Origin: Rhodococcus sp. B7740
GTDB lineage: Bacteria; Actinomycetota; Actinomycetes; Mycobacteriales; Mycobacteriaceae
Assembly (NCBI RefSeq): GCF_000954115.1
Contig: NZ_CP010797.1
Coordinates: forward strand, 2,480,001-2,544,000
Length of the DNA stretch: 64,000 nt
Direction: 5' to 3'
A model generated the notes under the pieces. That model saw only the letters and a list, made by a program, of their open reading frames with translations, searched no databases and was not told the DNA's origin. Position numbers and translations under genes: made by a program. Position 1 is the first letter of the stretch, and each line of letters starts with the position of its first letter. Shown here in pieces: positions 17,068 to 26,229 of this stretch.

Positions 17068-17304
17068 ATGTCAGCGCACTGCCAAGTCACCGGCCGCACC
17101 CCCGGATTCGGAAAATCGGTCTCGCACTCTCACGTGCGAACCAGCCGCAGGTGGGACCCGAACATCCAGCGCAAGAACTACTACGCGCCGAGCCTGGGCC
17201 GACGCGTCACCCTCACGCTCTCGACCAAGGGCATCAAGACCATCGACCGCGACGGCATCGACGCCGTGGTGGCCAAGATCCGCGCACGCGGGGAGAAGAT
17301 CTGA
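17068..17304 (+). CDS. rpmB: 50S ribosomal protein L28, zinc-independent paralogue
   Basis: 78 aa, [20 protein letters not shown] followed by [11 protein letters not shown], the L28 signature. It retains a single Cys and lacks the paired zinc ligands, as in C-minus L28. ATG at 17068 follows AAGAAAGGAG. It is first of four tandem ribosomal genes rpmB-rpmG-rpsN-rpsR, the classical actinobacterial zinc-starvation operon, immediately right of Zur box 2. Confidence 0.92.
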   Translation: MSAHCQVTGRTPGFGKSVSHSHVRTSRRWDPNIQRKNYYAPSLGRRVTLTLSTKGIKTIDRDGIDAVVAKIRARGEKI

Positions 17305-17471
17305 TGGGCAAGAGCACGGACGTCCGTCCGATCGTCAAGCTGAAGTCGACCGCCGGTACCGGCTACACCTACGTCACCCGCAAGAACCGTCGCAACGATC
17401 CCGACCGACTGGTGATGAAGAAGTACGACCCGGTCGTGCGCAAGCACGTGGATTTCCGAGAGGAGCGGTAG
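17304..17471 (+). CDS. rpmG: 50S ribosomal protein L33, zinc-independent paralogue
   Basis: 55 aa, [20 protein letters not shown] then [23 protein letters not shown], typical L33 without CxxC pairs. The start codon overlaps the L28 stop as TGATG, so the two are translationally coupled. Replaces zinc-binding L33 in the 50S subunit during zinc limitation. Confidence 0.93.
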   Translation: MGKSTDVRPIVKLKSTAGTGYTYVTRKNRRNDPDRLVMKKYDPVVRKHVDFREER

Positions 17472-17474
17472 ACA

Positions 17475-17780
17475 GTGGCGAAGAAGTCGAAGATCGCGAA
17501 GAACGAGCAACGCAAGATCGTCGTCGCCCGGTGGGCAACGCGTCGAGCAGAGCTCAAAGAGACCATCCGCAAGCCCTCGAGCAGCGACTCCGAGCGTGCG
17601 CAGGCTCGAGCAGCACTGCAGCGTCTGCCGCGCGATTCGAGTCCGGTACGATTACGCAATCGTGACGCTGCGGATGGACGTCCGCGCGGTTACCTTCGGA
17701 AATTCGGGCTGTCCCGCGTGAAAATGCGCGAGATGGCTCACCGCGGGGAACTGCCAGGCGTCCACAAGTCGAGCTGGTAA
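17475..17780 (+). CDS. rpsN: 30S ribosomal protein S14, zinc-independent paralogue
   Basis: 101 aa, the long zinc-free form of S14 (zinc-binding S14 is about 61 aa), with the conserved C-terminal [24 protein letters not shown] start at 17475, three bases after the L33 stop. Third gene of the C-minus operon; such S14 paralogues can be assembled de novo into 30S subunits when zinc is limiting. Confidence 0.94.
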   Translation: MAKKSKIAKNEQRKIVVARWATRRAELKETIRKPSSSDSERAQARAALQRLPRDSSPVRLRNRDAADGRPRGYLRKFGLSRVKMREMAHRGELPGVHKSSW

Positions 17781-17796
17781 AGGGAAAAGGTTTCAG

Positions 17797-18051
17797 ATGG
17801 CAGTCAAGAGAGCACCGTCGAAGAAGGTCCGCGCAGAGGCAGGCCGTCGACCGAAGAAGAACCCGTTGAACGCCGCCAAGGTGACCACGGTGGACTACAA
17901 GGACATCAACCTCCTTCGTCAGTTCATCTCGGACCGCGGCAAGATCCGCAGCCGTCGGGTCACCGGGCTCACCCCGCAGCAGCAGCGCCAGGTCGCTGTC
18001 GCGGTGAAGAACGCTCGTGAAATGGCATTGCTGCCGTTCACCAGCCGCTGA
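17797..18051 (+). CDS. rpsR: 30S ribosomal protein S18, zinc-independent paralogue
   Basis: 84 aa with the S18 core [20 protein letters not shown] and [19 protein letters not shown]. No zinc cysteines near the N-terminus ([18 protein letters not shown] replaces the CxxC segment). It begins 16 bp after rpsN with AAGGG upstream and ends the operon before a strong hairpin. Confidence 0.94.
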   Translation: MAVKRAPSKKVRAEAGRRPKKNPLNAAKVTTVDYKDINLLRQFISDRGKIRSRRVTGLTPQQQRQVAVAVKNAREMALLPFTSR

Positions 18052-18068
18052 TCCACACTTTCTTTCGG

Positions 18069-18101
18069 AGAGGCCACGTAGCCATCGGCTACGTGGCCTC
18101 T
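18069..18101 (+). terminator. Terminator of the C-minus ribosomal operon
   Basis: Perfect 15 bp stem AGAGGCCACGTAGCC (18069-18083) with its complement (18087-18101) and a 3 nt loop, 17 bp after rpsR. Confidence 0.85.
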
Positions 18102-18136
18102 CTGTCGTTCCCGATCCAGAGATGAGCAGTTCGTAG

Positions 18137-19063
18137 ATGTCCGGCGTCCTCGAGGGCTTCACCGTCATCTTCGTCGTCATCGCCCTGGGCTACCTCCTCG
18201 CCCACTTGAAGGTGCTCGGCGAGCACGGCCAGTTCGTCCTCAGCCGTCTCGTCTTCTTCGTCGCGACCCCTGCGTTGCTGTTCGTCACGTTGGCGAACTC
18301 GGACCTGTCGGTCATCCTCTCGCCCGTGTTGGCCGTCGCCGGTTCCACGGCACTGCTCGTCGGAGCGATCTATTTCGTCATAGCCAAGCTCGCCCTGAAA
18401 CGGACCGTGCCCGACGCGACCGTCGGCGCACTGGCAAGTTCGTATGTCAACGCCGCCAACCTGGGCATCCCGATCGCCGTGTTCGTGCTGGGCGACGCGA
18501 ACTTCGTGGCTCCTCTGCTGCTGTTCCAGATCATGATTTACACCCCGATCGCGGTGACGATTCTCGACATCTCCACCAAGGTCGACAAGGTTTCCCTGTT
18601 CAAGACCGTCACGACGCCGTTCCGGAACCCGATCGTGTTGGCCGGCGCAGCGGGACTGGTGCTGTCGATCACCGGGCTCGAGCTGCCCGAGGCACTGATG
18701 CAGCCGTTCCAACTCGTCGGGAATGCGTCGGTCCCCGGCGCGTTGCTCGCCTTCGGCCTGTCCCTCTACGGTGCGCGGGTGCTGCAGAAGGGCATCAGCC
18801 CGCGGCGGGACGTCGCTCTGGCCACGGTCTTCAAGATGGCACTCCAGCCCCTGCTCGGCTACCTCATGGCCCGGTTCGTCTTCGGTCTGGACGGGCACGA
18901 TCTGTTCGCCATCGTCGTGGTGTCGGCACTACCGACAGCCCAGAACGTGTTCGTCTTCGCCAGCCGCTACCAGCGCGGTGTTGTGCTCGCCCGAGACACC
19001 GCGTTCGTGACCACACTCGTCTCGATCCCCGTCATAGCGCTCGTGACGGTCTTCCTCGCATGA
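18137..19063 (+). CDS. AEC-family (auxin efflux carrier / malate permease) transporter
   Basis: 308 aa with about ten transmembrane helices in two inverted halves. Motifs ASSYVNAANLGIPIAVFVLG in the first half and ALPTAQNVFVFASRY in the second are the helix-breaking family signatures. Bacterial AEC members export or exchange small organic acids such as malate or malonate. ATG at 18137 leads straight into the first helix. It stands alone downstream of the ribosomal terminator. Substrate is unknown. Confidence 0.85.
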   Translation: MSGVLEGFTVIFVVIALGYLLAHLKVLGEHGQFVLSRLVFFVATPALLFVTLANSDLSVILSPVLAVAGSTALLVGAIYFVIAKLALKRTVPDATVGALASSYVNAANLGIPIAVFVLGDANFVAPLLLFQIMIYTPIAVTILDISTKVDKVSLFKTVTTPFRNPIVLAGAAGLVLSITGLELPEALMQPFQLVGNASVPGALLAFGLSLYGARVLQKGISPRRDVALATVFKMALQPLLGYLMARFVFGLDGHDLFAIVVVSALPTAQNVFVFASRYQRGVVLARDTAFVTTLVSIPVIALVTVFLA

Positions 19064-19109
19064 GCCGAACACAAAGGTTCTCCTCAGCTCCCGGCGCTAC
19101 GTTGGATTC

Positions 19110-19574
19110 ATGAGGTTTCTCGCTGCAGGTGTCATGTTGTGCCTGCTGCTGGTCGGCTGCAGCACCGCCTCCGGTGGCGACGAGGACACAACCCCGACAG
19201 TCGGTTCCACCTCCCCAGTGGGGTTCGCCCAGCAACCCAGCGCCCCTCCGGTTCCGCACGAGGTGCCCGTCGGCGACGTCGGCACGATGTTCGAGCCGAC
19301 GGCCGATCTGATCCGCGCCACCACCACCCCGTTCGAGTCGTGGAGCCAGATCTCCCCCAACACCATCGCGGTCCACTTCGTCACCGGCACTCCCGAGTGC
19401 TACGGAGCCGACGCGTCGGTCACCGAGACCGACACCACCGTCACCATCGAACTGCGTACCGGCACCCGGCCCGATGCCGCGGACAAGTCCTGCATCATGG
19501 TTGCCGTCTACGCCACCATGCAGATAACTCTCGCGTCACCGCTCGGGAGCCGCACCATCCTGAATGCGGCCTGA
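19110..19574 (+). CDS. Small secreted lipoprotein, unknown function
   Basis: 154 aa. Short signal peptide with lipobox LLVGC (Cys at about residue 17) followed by a Thr/Ser/Pro-rich linker (about 18-50) and a compact domain with two cysteines (PECYGAD, DKSCIMV) likely forming a disulfide. It ends in a beta-rich region (MQITLASPLGSRTI). The next gene starts 25 bp beyond its stop, suggesting an operon. No family could be recognised with certainty. Confidence 0.75.
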   Translation: MRFLAAGVMLCLLLVGCSTASGGDEDTTPTVGSTSPVGFAQQPSAPPVPHEVPVGDVGTMFEPTADLIRATTTPFESWSQISPNTIAVHFVTGTPECYGADASVTETDTTVTIELRTGTRPDAADKSCIMVAVYATMQITLASPLGSRTILNAA

Positions 19575-19599
19575 CCCAGGCTTCGGTAGTGTCCGGCCA

Positions 19600-20172
19600 G
19601 TGAGCGATCATCTCCCCGACCGAGATCGGAGCCGGATTCGCGCAGCCGATGCGGACAGGAACCTCGTCGCGCAGTTGCTGAGCGACGCTTTCGCGAACGG
19701 CCAACTGACCGTGAGCGAATACGACGAGCGCACCGCCGCGGTGTACCAGGCGAAGACCTACGGAGAACTCGACCTGCTGACCGGCGACCTGGTTCTCTCC
19801 CCTCCCCCAGCGGCCGCACCGCCCGGTGGCTCCTCGAACGACCGCGTGATCGCGATCATGAGCGGTGCTGTGAGGAAAGGACAGTGGACCCCCGCGGCGC
19901 GCATCGACGCGTTCGCCTTCTGGGGCGGTATCGAACTCGACCTACGCCGCGCGTCCTTCGCCGCCGAGGAAACCACCATCAACTGCGTCGCCATCATGGG
20001 CGGCATCGAGGTCACCGTGCCACCCGGAGTGAGCATCGAAGTGCGCGGCATGGGCATCATGGGCGGCTTCGAACACGTCAGCGCGACGCATCCCGGCGCG
20101 CCGCGCGTGATCATCACCGGTTTCGCCTTCTGGGGTGGCGTGTCGGTGGAGATCAAGGCAGCGGAGAAGTAG
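19600..20172 (+). CDS. DUF1707 domain protein with C-terminal LiaF-like domain
   Basis: 190 aa. Residues about 8-60 form the SHOCT-like DUF1707 domain (RIRAADADRNLVAQLLSDAF...LTVSEYDERTAAVYQAKTYGEL), and residues about 90-190 a beta-helical domain of the LiaF/DUF2154 type with repeated FWGGIELDLR, IMGGIEVTVP, IMGGFEHV and FWGGVSVEI elements. Such proteins are cytoplasmic or membrane-associated and linked to cell-wall stress sensing. GTG at 19600 was chosen since VSDHLPDRDRSRIRA begins the domain; an upstream ATG overlaps the lipoprotein gene. Stop abuts the convergent VWA gene. Confidence 0.82.
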   Translation: MSDHLPDRDRSRIRAADADRNLVAQLLSDAFANGQLTVSEYDERTAAVYQAKTYGELDLLTGDLVLSPPPAAAPPGGSSNDRVIAIMSGAVRKGQWTPAARIDAFAFWGGIELDLRRASFAAEETTINCVAIMGGIEVTVPPGVSIEVRGMGIMGGFEHVSATHPGAPRVIITGFAFWGGVSVEIKAAEK

Positions 20173-22119
20173 CTACGATCGCCGACGCTTGAGGTAGTCG
20201 GTCACCACCGCTGCTCCGAGTCCGTCGAGATCCGGCGCGATGACGCGTCCGCCCACCCGCTCGGCCATCTTGTCCACCACTCGCGCGAGGCCTGGATCGT
20301 CGCCGAGCCGGAAGATCGTCACCTGCGCACCCAGCTTGGCGACGGTATCGAGTTCACGCACGGTCAGCCCGAGCGTCTTCGACGAAGGTGGGTAATCGAA
20401 ATACGCGTGGCCGTCGGGCTCGAGATGCGCCGTCGGCTCACCGTCGGTCACGATCAACACCACCGGTTGCGCATTGGGATGACGTCGCAGATGCCGAACC
20501 GCAAGCATCAGCGCGTGGTGCAGATTGGTGCCCTGGTCGTAGGCACCGTCCAACCCGGCCAGCTCGGAGGCCGTCAATGTCTGCGCGTGCCTGCCGAATC
20601 CGATCAGTTGCAGATCGTCTCCGCGAAATCGAGTGCTCACCAGGTGATTGAGTGCAAGTGCTGTGCGCTTCATGGGCACCCATCGACCGTCCATCACCAT
20701 CGAGAACGACGTGTCGACCAGCAGTGCCACGGCAGCCTGTGTTCGCGTCTCGGTCTCGCTGATCTCGACATCGGTCACCTGCAACTGCACCGGGAAACCG
20801 GATCCTGTTGCCGCTGATCGCAGTACTGCATTGTTGACCGTGCGGGTGACGTCCCACGGCTCGGTGTCACCGAACTCCCACGCTCGCGACGCACCGGTGG
20901 GCTCACCCATCGCGCCTGCCTTGCGCGTGTCTCGCTCGCCGCCGCGTCGGGACAGCTTTCCCGCCACATCCTTCAGTGCCGACTGCCCCAACTGCCGCAT
21001 CGCCTTCGGCGACAGACGCCATTGACCGTCGGCACCCTTGTCCATGAAACCTTGCTGCTGCAGCGCCTTTTCGAGCTCGGAGAGCATCCGCGCATCGGCC
21101 GCGGCTTCCGGCCCCAGTTGCTTCAGCAACGCATCGGCGTCGATGTCGTCCAGGGCAGCCCCGTTGTACTGCTGTGAGAGTTGATTGCCCAGGTTCTCGA
21201 GGTCCGCGATGTCCTGGAGTGCACCGGTGCCGTCGCCGAGTCCCATGCCGTTCTCGCCGCGGAAGTTCTGCGAGCCGTCCCAATCCTCACCGGGCCGGGC
21301 CTGCTGCAGATTCTGATCGAGTTGATCGAGCTGGCTCAACAGGTTCGAGTCACCGAAGGCCTGCTGCGCCAACGCATCGAGCTCGGCCCGCTGCTCGGGA
21401 CTCAGCGAATTACGGAGCCGCTGGGCGGCCGCGGCTCGCTGGGCCAGGGAGTCCAACAGCTCCTCGACGCTCGACGGATTCTCCGGGAAGTGCTGCCCGT
21501 GCTTGTCCATGAACTGCTCGAACTGCTCATCGGTGTCCTCGCCCTTGTTGTGGGCGTCGAGTAACTCGTTGAGGTCTTTGAGCATCTCGCTGATGGCCTG
21601 ACGGTCCTCGTCGGTTGCACCTTCGAGGGCCTGCTTCATGCCCGCGAAACGCTGGTCCAGCATCTCGCGTCCGAGCAGATCCTTGATCTTCTCGTAGTTC
21701 TCGCGTGCCTCCGACGAGCGCCAGTCGTAGTCCGAAAGCTCCTGCACTGCTTGCGCTGTGGACGGTGACAGGTCACCGATCTGCATCTCCTGGAACCGTG
21801 CGTCATCGTCGAGCGCGCGCGCCAATACTTTGCGTTCCTCGAGCACTGCCTTGTCCAGCAGCTCGCGCACTTCCTGCAACGTGCCGTCGAGGTTGTTCTT
21901 CTTCAACAGGTCTCGTCGACGCTTGGCGGCCTGGGCTGCCAGGTCGTCGAGCCCGCGCATGTTCTTGGTCCCGCGGCGCAGCATCTCCTGCAGCGCCCGA
22001 CGCGGCGACGCACCCTCGAGCACGTCCTCACCGATGGCGTCGAGCGCCTCTCGCAGATCCACCGGCGGCGCAAGGGGATCCGGTCCGTCGTGATAGCGCC
22101 CGTATCTGGAGCGACGCAT
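20173..22119 (-). CDS. VWA-domain protein, partner of MoxR-type ATPase (Rv0959-like)
   Basis: 648 aa. A long Gln/Asp/Leu-rich helical N-terminal region (about 1-440) is followed by a von Willebrand A domain with an intact MIDAS motif DTSFS and the later TDGEP element. Proteins of this type work with the AAA+ ATPase encoded just upstream in metal insertion or complex assembly, as in magnesium chelatase or MoxR systems. Its ATG overlaps the ATPase stop (TGATG), implying coupled synthesis. Same pair and order as Rv0958-Rv0959. No signal peptide; cytoplasmic. Substrate unknown. Confidence 0.85.
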   Translation of the reverse strand: MRRSRYGRYHDGPDPLAPPVDLREALDAIGEDVLEGASPRRALQEMLRRGTKNMRGLDDLAAQAAKRRRDLLKKNNLDGTLQEVRELLDKAVLEERKVLARALDDDARFQEMQIGDLSPSTAQAVQELSDYDWRSSEARENYEKIKDLLGREMLDQRFAGMKQALEGATDEDRQAISEMLKDLNELLDAHNKGEDTDEQFEQFMDKHGQHFPENPSSVEELLDSLAQRAAAAQRLRNSLSPEQRAELDALAQQAFGDSNLLSQLDQLDQNLQQARPGEDWDGSQNFRGENGMGLGDGTGALQDIADLENLGNQLSQQYNGAALDDIDADALLKQLGPEAAADARMLSELEKALQQQGFMDKGADGQWRLSPKAMRQLGQSALKDVAGKLSRRGGERDTRKAGAMGEPTGASRAWEFGDTEPWDVTRTVNNAVLRSAATGSGFPVQLQVTDVEISETETRTQAAVALLVDTSFSMVMDGRWVPMKRTALALNHLVSTRFRGDDLQLIGFGRHAQTLTASELAGLDGAYDQGTNLHHALMLAVRHLRRHPNAQPVVLIVTDGEPTAHLEPDGHAYFDYPPSSKTLGLTVRELDTVAKLGAQVTIFRLGDDPGLARVVDKMAERVGGRVIAPDLDGLGAAVVTDYLKRRRS

Positions 22120-23504
22120 CAGCTGTACACCGTCTGACCGTCGTCGTCGGGATCCTTGGAGATCCGGCGCGCCAGGTACAGCCCTTCGAGTGCGAGTTCG
22201 ACCGCGGCGGCCTTCTCGCCGTCCGAGGTGGCGTTCAGTCGCTCGTGGATGTCGCCGATCACCTCGACGTCGGGCAACTCGTCGAGCAACGCCTTGGCGG
22301 TGATGCGGTCGCCGGTGACGATGGGTTCGCCCGTCTCGACCGCCGCCACCAGCGCTGCGAGGTTGATTCCGCCGAGGTGAGCTCGAACGGTGTCGGCAGT
22401 CGCCCGGCGCAACATGTGCTCGAGGACCTCGATTTCACGGCCTTCCTCACCCGACTCGAACTCGACCTTGCCGCGCAGCACCTCGATGATGGTGCCGAGA
22501 TCCACCGGCCGCGCCACGGGCTCGGCCTCGCCGAGTATCGCTGCTCGGTGAACGGCTGCGGCAGCGATGGTTTCGGCCGCTGCGATAGCGAAGCGAGCGG
22601 AGACGCCGGACCGCTGATCGACCGACGGCGACTCGCGCAGCAGCCGGGTGAATCGAGCCAGCACCTCGAGCAGATAGGTGGGAACAGTTGCCTGCAGCTC
22701 CGCCTCCTGGTCGATGACGGCCACTTCGGCATCGAGTTCGAGGGGGTAGTGCGTCCTGATCTCCGCGCCGAAGCGGTCCTTGAGCGGGGTGATGATGCGT
22801 CCGCGATTGGTGTAGTCCTCGGGGTTCGCGCTCGCCACCAGCATCACGTCGAGAGGCAGACGCAGCGTGTAACCGCGGACCTGGATGTCGCGCTCCTCCA
22901 TGACGTTGAGCAGCGAGACCTGAATGCGCTCGGCGAGGTCGGGCAGCTCGTTGATCGCCACGATGCCACGGTGGCTGCGGGGCACGAGTCCGAAGTGGAT
23001 CGTCTCGGGATCGCCGAGGCTGCGGCCCTCGGCCACCTTGACGGGATCGACGTCACCGACGAGGTCCGCCACCGAGGTATCCGGGGTCGCGAGCTTCTCG
23101 GCGTACCGTTCGCTGCGATGACGCCACTCGACGGGCAGGTCGTCGCCGAGTTCGGTGGCCTTGCGAATGCTGGCGGGGGTGATCGGCTCGTACGGATGCT
23201 CGCCCAGTTCCGCTCCGGCGATCACCGGCACCCACTCGTCGAGCAGAAGATTCAGGGTGCGCAGCAGACGCGTCTTGCCCTGACCGCGTTCGCCGAGCAG
23301 CACAACATCGTGACCGGCCAGAATCGCGCGCTCGAACTGCGGCAACACCGTCGATCCGAAACCGACGATCCCCGGCCACGGATCGGTGCCGTCACGCAAT
23401 GCCTTCAGAAGATTTTCCCGCAACTCTTCCTTGATCGACCGCTGCCGATGTCCGGATGCCTTGAGTTCGCCGAGTGTTGAGATGCCAGGTTTGGTAGAGG
23501 TCAC
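22119..23504 (-). CDS. MoxR/ChlI-type AAA+ ATPase (Rv0958-like)
   Basis: 461 aa AAA+ ATPase. Walker A is GERGQGKT (about residues 71-78), a Walker B-like segment with HRGIVAINELPDL, sensor I VASANPEDYTNRGRI and an arginine-finger region PLKDRFGAEI are visible. Related proteins are annotated as magnesium chelatase subunits, but the organism type makes bacteriochlorophyll synthesis very unlikely, so a MoxR-like chaperone role is inferred. It forms a coupled pair with the VWA gene. The 237 bp gap to the next gene contains an inverted repeat at 23560-23623. Confidence 0.87.
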   Translation of the reverse strand: MTSTKPGISTLGELKASGHRQRSIKEELRENLLKALRDGTDPWPGIVGFGSTVLPQFERAILAGHDVVLLGERGQGKTRLLRTLNLLLDEWVPVIAGAELGEHPYEPITPASIRKATELGDDLPVEWRHRSERYAEKLATPDTSVADLVGDVDPVKVAEGRSLGDPETIHFGLVPRSHRGIVAINELPDLAERIQVSLLNVMEERDIQVRGYTLRLPLDVMLVASANPEDYTNRGRIITPLKDRFGAEIRTHYPLELDAEVAVIDQEAELQATVPTYLLEVLARFTRLLRESPSVDQRSGVSARFAIAAAETIAAAAVHRAAILGEAEPVARPVDLGTIIEVLRGKVEFESGEEGREIEVLEHMLRRATADTVRAHLGGINLAALVAAVETGEPIVTGDRITAKALLDELPDVEVIGDIHERLNATSDGEKAAAVELALEGLYLARRISKDPDDDGQTVYS

Positions 23505-23559
23505 TTCTCCACGCTACGAGCGTTTGGCCGATGCTGCCACGCAGTGACGAACACCCGTT

Positions 23560-23623
23560 CTGCCGAGCTCGAAGTTGTGGACGATAATCGGGCGAATTTT
23601 GTCCACAACTTCGAGCTCGGCAG
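23560..23623. repeat. Hairpin repeat B, left copy flanking a DUF559 gene
   Basis: Perfect 23 bp arms at 23560-23582 and 23601-23623 (arm core GCCGAGCTCGAAGTTGTGGA) with an 18 nt loop. A second copy with the same core, GCCGAGCTCGAAGTTATGGA, begins at 24605, after the DUF559 gene. The left copy lies in the region between the divergent ATPase and DUF559 genes. Confidence 0.9.
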
Positions 23624-23741
23624 CCGATACACATCTCGGCCCGATATTGATCACAGCGGCATAACTGTGGACAACAATTTTGTTCATCCACAGCCGGCGC
23701 TCGGCCCACTATTCGCCTGAATCCGATGCCACTGTGCATGA

Positions 23742-24605
23742 ATGGACAGCGCACCGTTCGTCGGATCCGAGGCACTGGCAAACGGGTTGGTCACCCGCCA
23801 GCAGCTTCGGCAGCACTTTCGTCGAATCTATCGTGACGTCTACATCGACCCGGGTTCCGAACTGGATGCGCCGACCAAGGCAAGGGCAGCGTGGTTGTAC
23901 TCGCGAGGCAAGGCAGTGGTCTCCGGCCTGAGTGCCGCGGCGGTGCACGGATCGGGCTGGATCTCCGCGGACCACGATGCCGAGCTCGTCTGGGCCGAAC
24001 ATCGACAGAAGTTGGGCGGGCTTCGGATCGGCTTCGACGAGCTGTTGCCCGAAGAGTCCGAGACTGTCGACGGCTTGGTCGTCACCACAGCGGCGCGAAC
24101 TGCATACGACCTCGGCCGACGCAGGCCGTTCGGAACCGCCGTCGCACGGCTGGATGCACTGTGCCGCGCCACCGGAGTCGGCGTTCACGACATCGCCCGG
24201 CTTGCCGAGAATCATCGAGGTGCCCGCGGCATCGTTCAGCTCAGGGCCGTGCTCGCCCTGGTCGACGCCGGTGCGGAATCACCACAGGAGACACGCACCA
24301 GACTGGCTCTCATGAACGCGGGACTACCTCGACCGCAAACTCAGATCGAGGTGATGGGTCCGGACGGGAGGGTGTTCGCCCGCATCGACATCGGCTGGGC
24401 ACGGTGGAAGGTGGCGGTGGAGTACGACGGCGAGCAGCACTGGTCCGACGAAAGGCAGCGAGCCTGGGATATCGAGCGTCAACACCTTCTGGAATCAATG
24501 GGCTGGACGGTGATTCGGGTGAGCGCACTGCAACTGCGCGCCGATCCGTGGGAAGTCGCAGCGCGGGTTCGCGACAAGTTGCGCGCCGCGGGGGCCAAGG
24601 TCTAG
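23742..24605 (+). CDS. DUF559 (Vsr-like) endonuclease domain protein with AbiEi-like N-terminus
   Basis: 287 aa. The N-terminal part (about 5-75) looks like the winged-helix region of AbiEi-type proteins (GLVTRQQLRQHFRRIYRDVYIDP...KAVVSGLSAAAVHG). The C-terminal part (about 180-280) is a Vsr-like PD-(D/E)XK nuclease fold: Asp216 (ARIDIGWA), Glu228-Asp229-Gly230 (VAVEYDGEQHW), then RQRAWDIERQHLLESMGW and TVIRV. Likely DNA-binding or DNA-cleaving, with no proven role. It sits on the opposite strand inside the otherwise conserved purH - MoxR ATPase order, so it was probably inserted. Both flanks carry copies of one hairpin; the stop TAG (24603-24605) touches the right copy. Confidence 0.82.
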   Translation: MDSAPFVGSEALANGLVTRQQLRQHFRRIYRDVYIDPGSELDAPTKARAAWLYSRGKAVVSGLSAAAVHGSGWISADHDAELVWAEHRQKLGGLRIGFDELLPEESETVDGLVVTTAARTAYDLGRRRPFGTAVARLDALCRATGVGVHDIARLAENHRGARGIVQLRAVLALVDAGAESPQETRTRLALMNAGLPRPQTQIEVMGPDGRVFARIDIGWARWKVAVEYDGEQHWSDERQRAWDIERQHLLESMGWTVIRVSALQLRADPWEVAARVRDKLRAAGAKV

Positions 24606-24664
24606 CCGAGCTCGAAGTTATGGACGGATTTCGCTGGAGATCCATCCATAACTTCGAGTTCGGC
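24605..24664. repeat. Hairpin repeat B, right copy; also terminator between convergent genes
   Basis: 24 bp arms at 24605-24628 and 24641-24664 with two G:T-type mismatches. Its first 20 bases, GCCGAGCTCGAAGTTATGGA, differ from the left copy by one base. It overlaps the last base of the DUF559 stop codon and ends 9 bp before the purH stop, so it can terminate both. Confidence 0.88.
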
Positions 24665-24672
24665 AGGAGAGC

Positions 24673-26229
24673 TCAGTGAGCGAAGTGTCGCGATCCCGTC
24701 AGATACAGCGTCACTCCCGCGTCCTGTGCCGCGGCGATCACTTCGTTGTCGCGTACCGAACCACCGGGCTGCACAACGGCTTTGACGCCTGCGCTCATCA
24801 GCACCTGCAGACCGTCGGGGAACGGGAAGAACGCATCGGAGGACGCGACCGAACCGGCGACGCGATCCCCGGCTCGCTGCACGGCGAGATGGGCGGCGTC
24901 GACGCGGTTGACCTGGCCCATTCCGACGCCGACGGACGCACCGTCGTGGGCGAGCAGGATCGCGTTGGACTTCACGGCCCTTCCTGCGCGCCAGGCAAAT
25001 TCGAGATCCTTCAGCGTCGCCTCGTCGGCGGGTTCGCCGGCTGCGAGGGTCCAGTTGGCCGGATTGTCGCCGTCCGCGTCGAGCACGTCCCGCTGCTGCA
25101 ACAGTGCGCCGCCGGAGATGGGCTTGAGTTCGACGCCCGAGGTGGGCGGTGCTACCGCGAGCAGCACGCGAATGTTCTTCTTGCGCTGCAGCACTCCGAG
25201 GGCACCGTCGGCGTAGGACGGGGCGATGATGACCTCGGTGAAGATCTCTGCCACCTGCTCTGCCATCTCGACGGTGACTTCGCGGTTGGCTGCGATGACG
25301 CCGCCGTACGCGCTCACCGGATCACACGCATGGGCCTTGCGGTGCGCCTCGGCGATGTCCGTGCCAACGGCGATGCCACACGGATTGGCGTGCTTGATGA
25401 TGGCAACGGTGGGCTCGGCGTGATCGAACGCCGCCCGCCAGGCCGCATCGGAATCGGTGAAGTTGTTGTACGACATCTCTTTACCGTGCAACTGCTCGGC
25501 CTGCGCGATGCCTGCAGCAGCAGAGGAGTCGACGTACAGAGCTGCCTTCTGGTGCGGGTTCTCGCCGTAACGGAGCACCGCCGAGCGGTCCCAGGTGCCG
25601 CCGATCCATTCCGGGAACACCGTCTCGGTGTCGGGGGTCAGAACGCTGCTCATCCACGATGCCACCGCGACGTCGTAGGCGGCCGTGTGCTGAAAAGCCT
25701 GTGCCGCAAGCGACGTGCGCTCGGCGAGGGTGAATCCGCCACCGGAGACGGCCGTGAGCACGTCCTCGTAGCGGGCCGGGTCGACGACGACGGCCACCGA
25801 CGGATGATTCTTGGCCGCGGCGCGCACCATCGAGGGACCGCCGATGTCGATCTGCTCGACGCATTCGTCCGGCGTCGCGCCACTGGCGACGGTCTCGGTG
25901 AACGGGTAGAGGTTCACCACGACGAGCTCGAAAGCCTCGATGCCCAACTCCTCGAGCTGCGAAAGATGCTCGGGCTTACGGGTATCGGCGAGCACGCCCG
26001 CGTGCACCCGCGGGTGCAGCGTCTTGACGCGCCCCTCCAGGGTCTCGGGGAATCCGGTGAGGTCCTCGACCTTGGTGACCGGGATTCCGGCGTCGGCGAT
26101 CTTGCTCGCCGTCGATCCGGTGGACACCAGAGCGACGCCTGCGCTGTGCAAGCCGGTCGCCAGTTCGATCAGTCCGGTCTTGTCGTAGACGCTGACCAGC
26201 GCGCGGCGCACTGCTTTACGTTCACTCAT
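24673..26229 (-). CDS. purH: Bifunctional AICAR transformylase / IMP cyclohydrolase PurH
   Basis: 518 aa. The N-terminal IMP cyclohydrolase (MGS-like) domain covers about 1-150 ([43 protein letters not shown]) and the C-terminal AICAR formyltransferase domain about 200-518 ([36 protein letters not shown]). It carries out the last two steps of de novo IMP synthesis in the cytosol. Length and motifs are complete. Its ATG overlaps the purN stop (ATGA), so both folate-dependent enzymes are translated together. Confidence 0.97.
   Translation of the reverse strand: MSERKAVRRALVSVYDKTGLIELATGLHSAGVALVSTGSTASKIADAGIPVTKVEDLTGFPETLEGRVKTLHPRVHAGVLADTRKPEHLSQLEELGIEAFELVVVNLYPFTETVASGATPDECVEQIDIGGPSMVRAAAKNHPSVAVVVDPARYEDVLTAVSGGGFTLAERTSLAAQAFQHTAAYDVAVASWMSSVLTPDTETVFPEWIGGTWDRSAVLRYGENPHQKAALYVDSSAAAGIAQAEQLHGKEMSYNNFTDSDAAWRAAFDHAEPTVAIIKHANPCGIAVGTDIAEAHRKAHACDPVSAYGGVIAANREVTVEMAEQVAEIFTEVIIAPSYADGALGVLQRKKNIRVLLAVAPPTSGVELKPISGGALLQQRDVLDADGDNPANWTLAAGEPADEATLKDLEFAWRAGRAVKSNAILLAHDGASVGVGMGQVNRVDAAHLAVQRAGDRVAGSVASSDAFFPFPDGLQVLMSAGVKAVVQPGGSVRDNEVIAAAQDAGVTLYLTGSRHFAH

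Noticed and set aside
22119-23504. Magnesium chelatase for chlorophyll synthesis
   Set aside because: The ATPase resembles ChlI, but no other tetrapyrrole genes are present and the VWA partner matches the mycobacterial MoxR-like pair.
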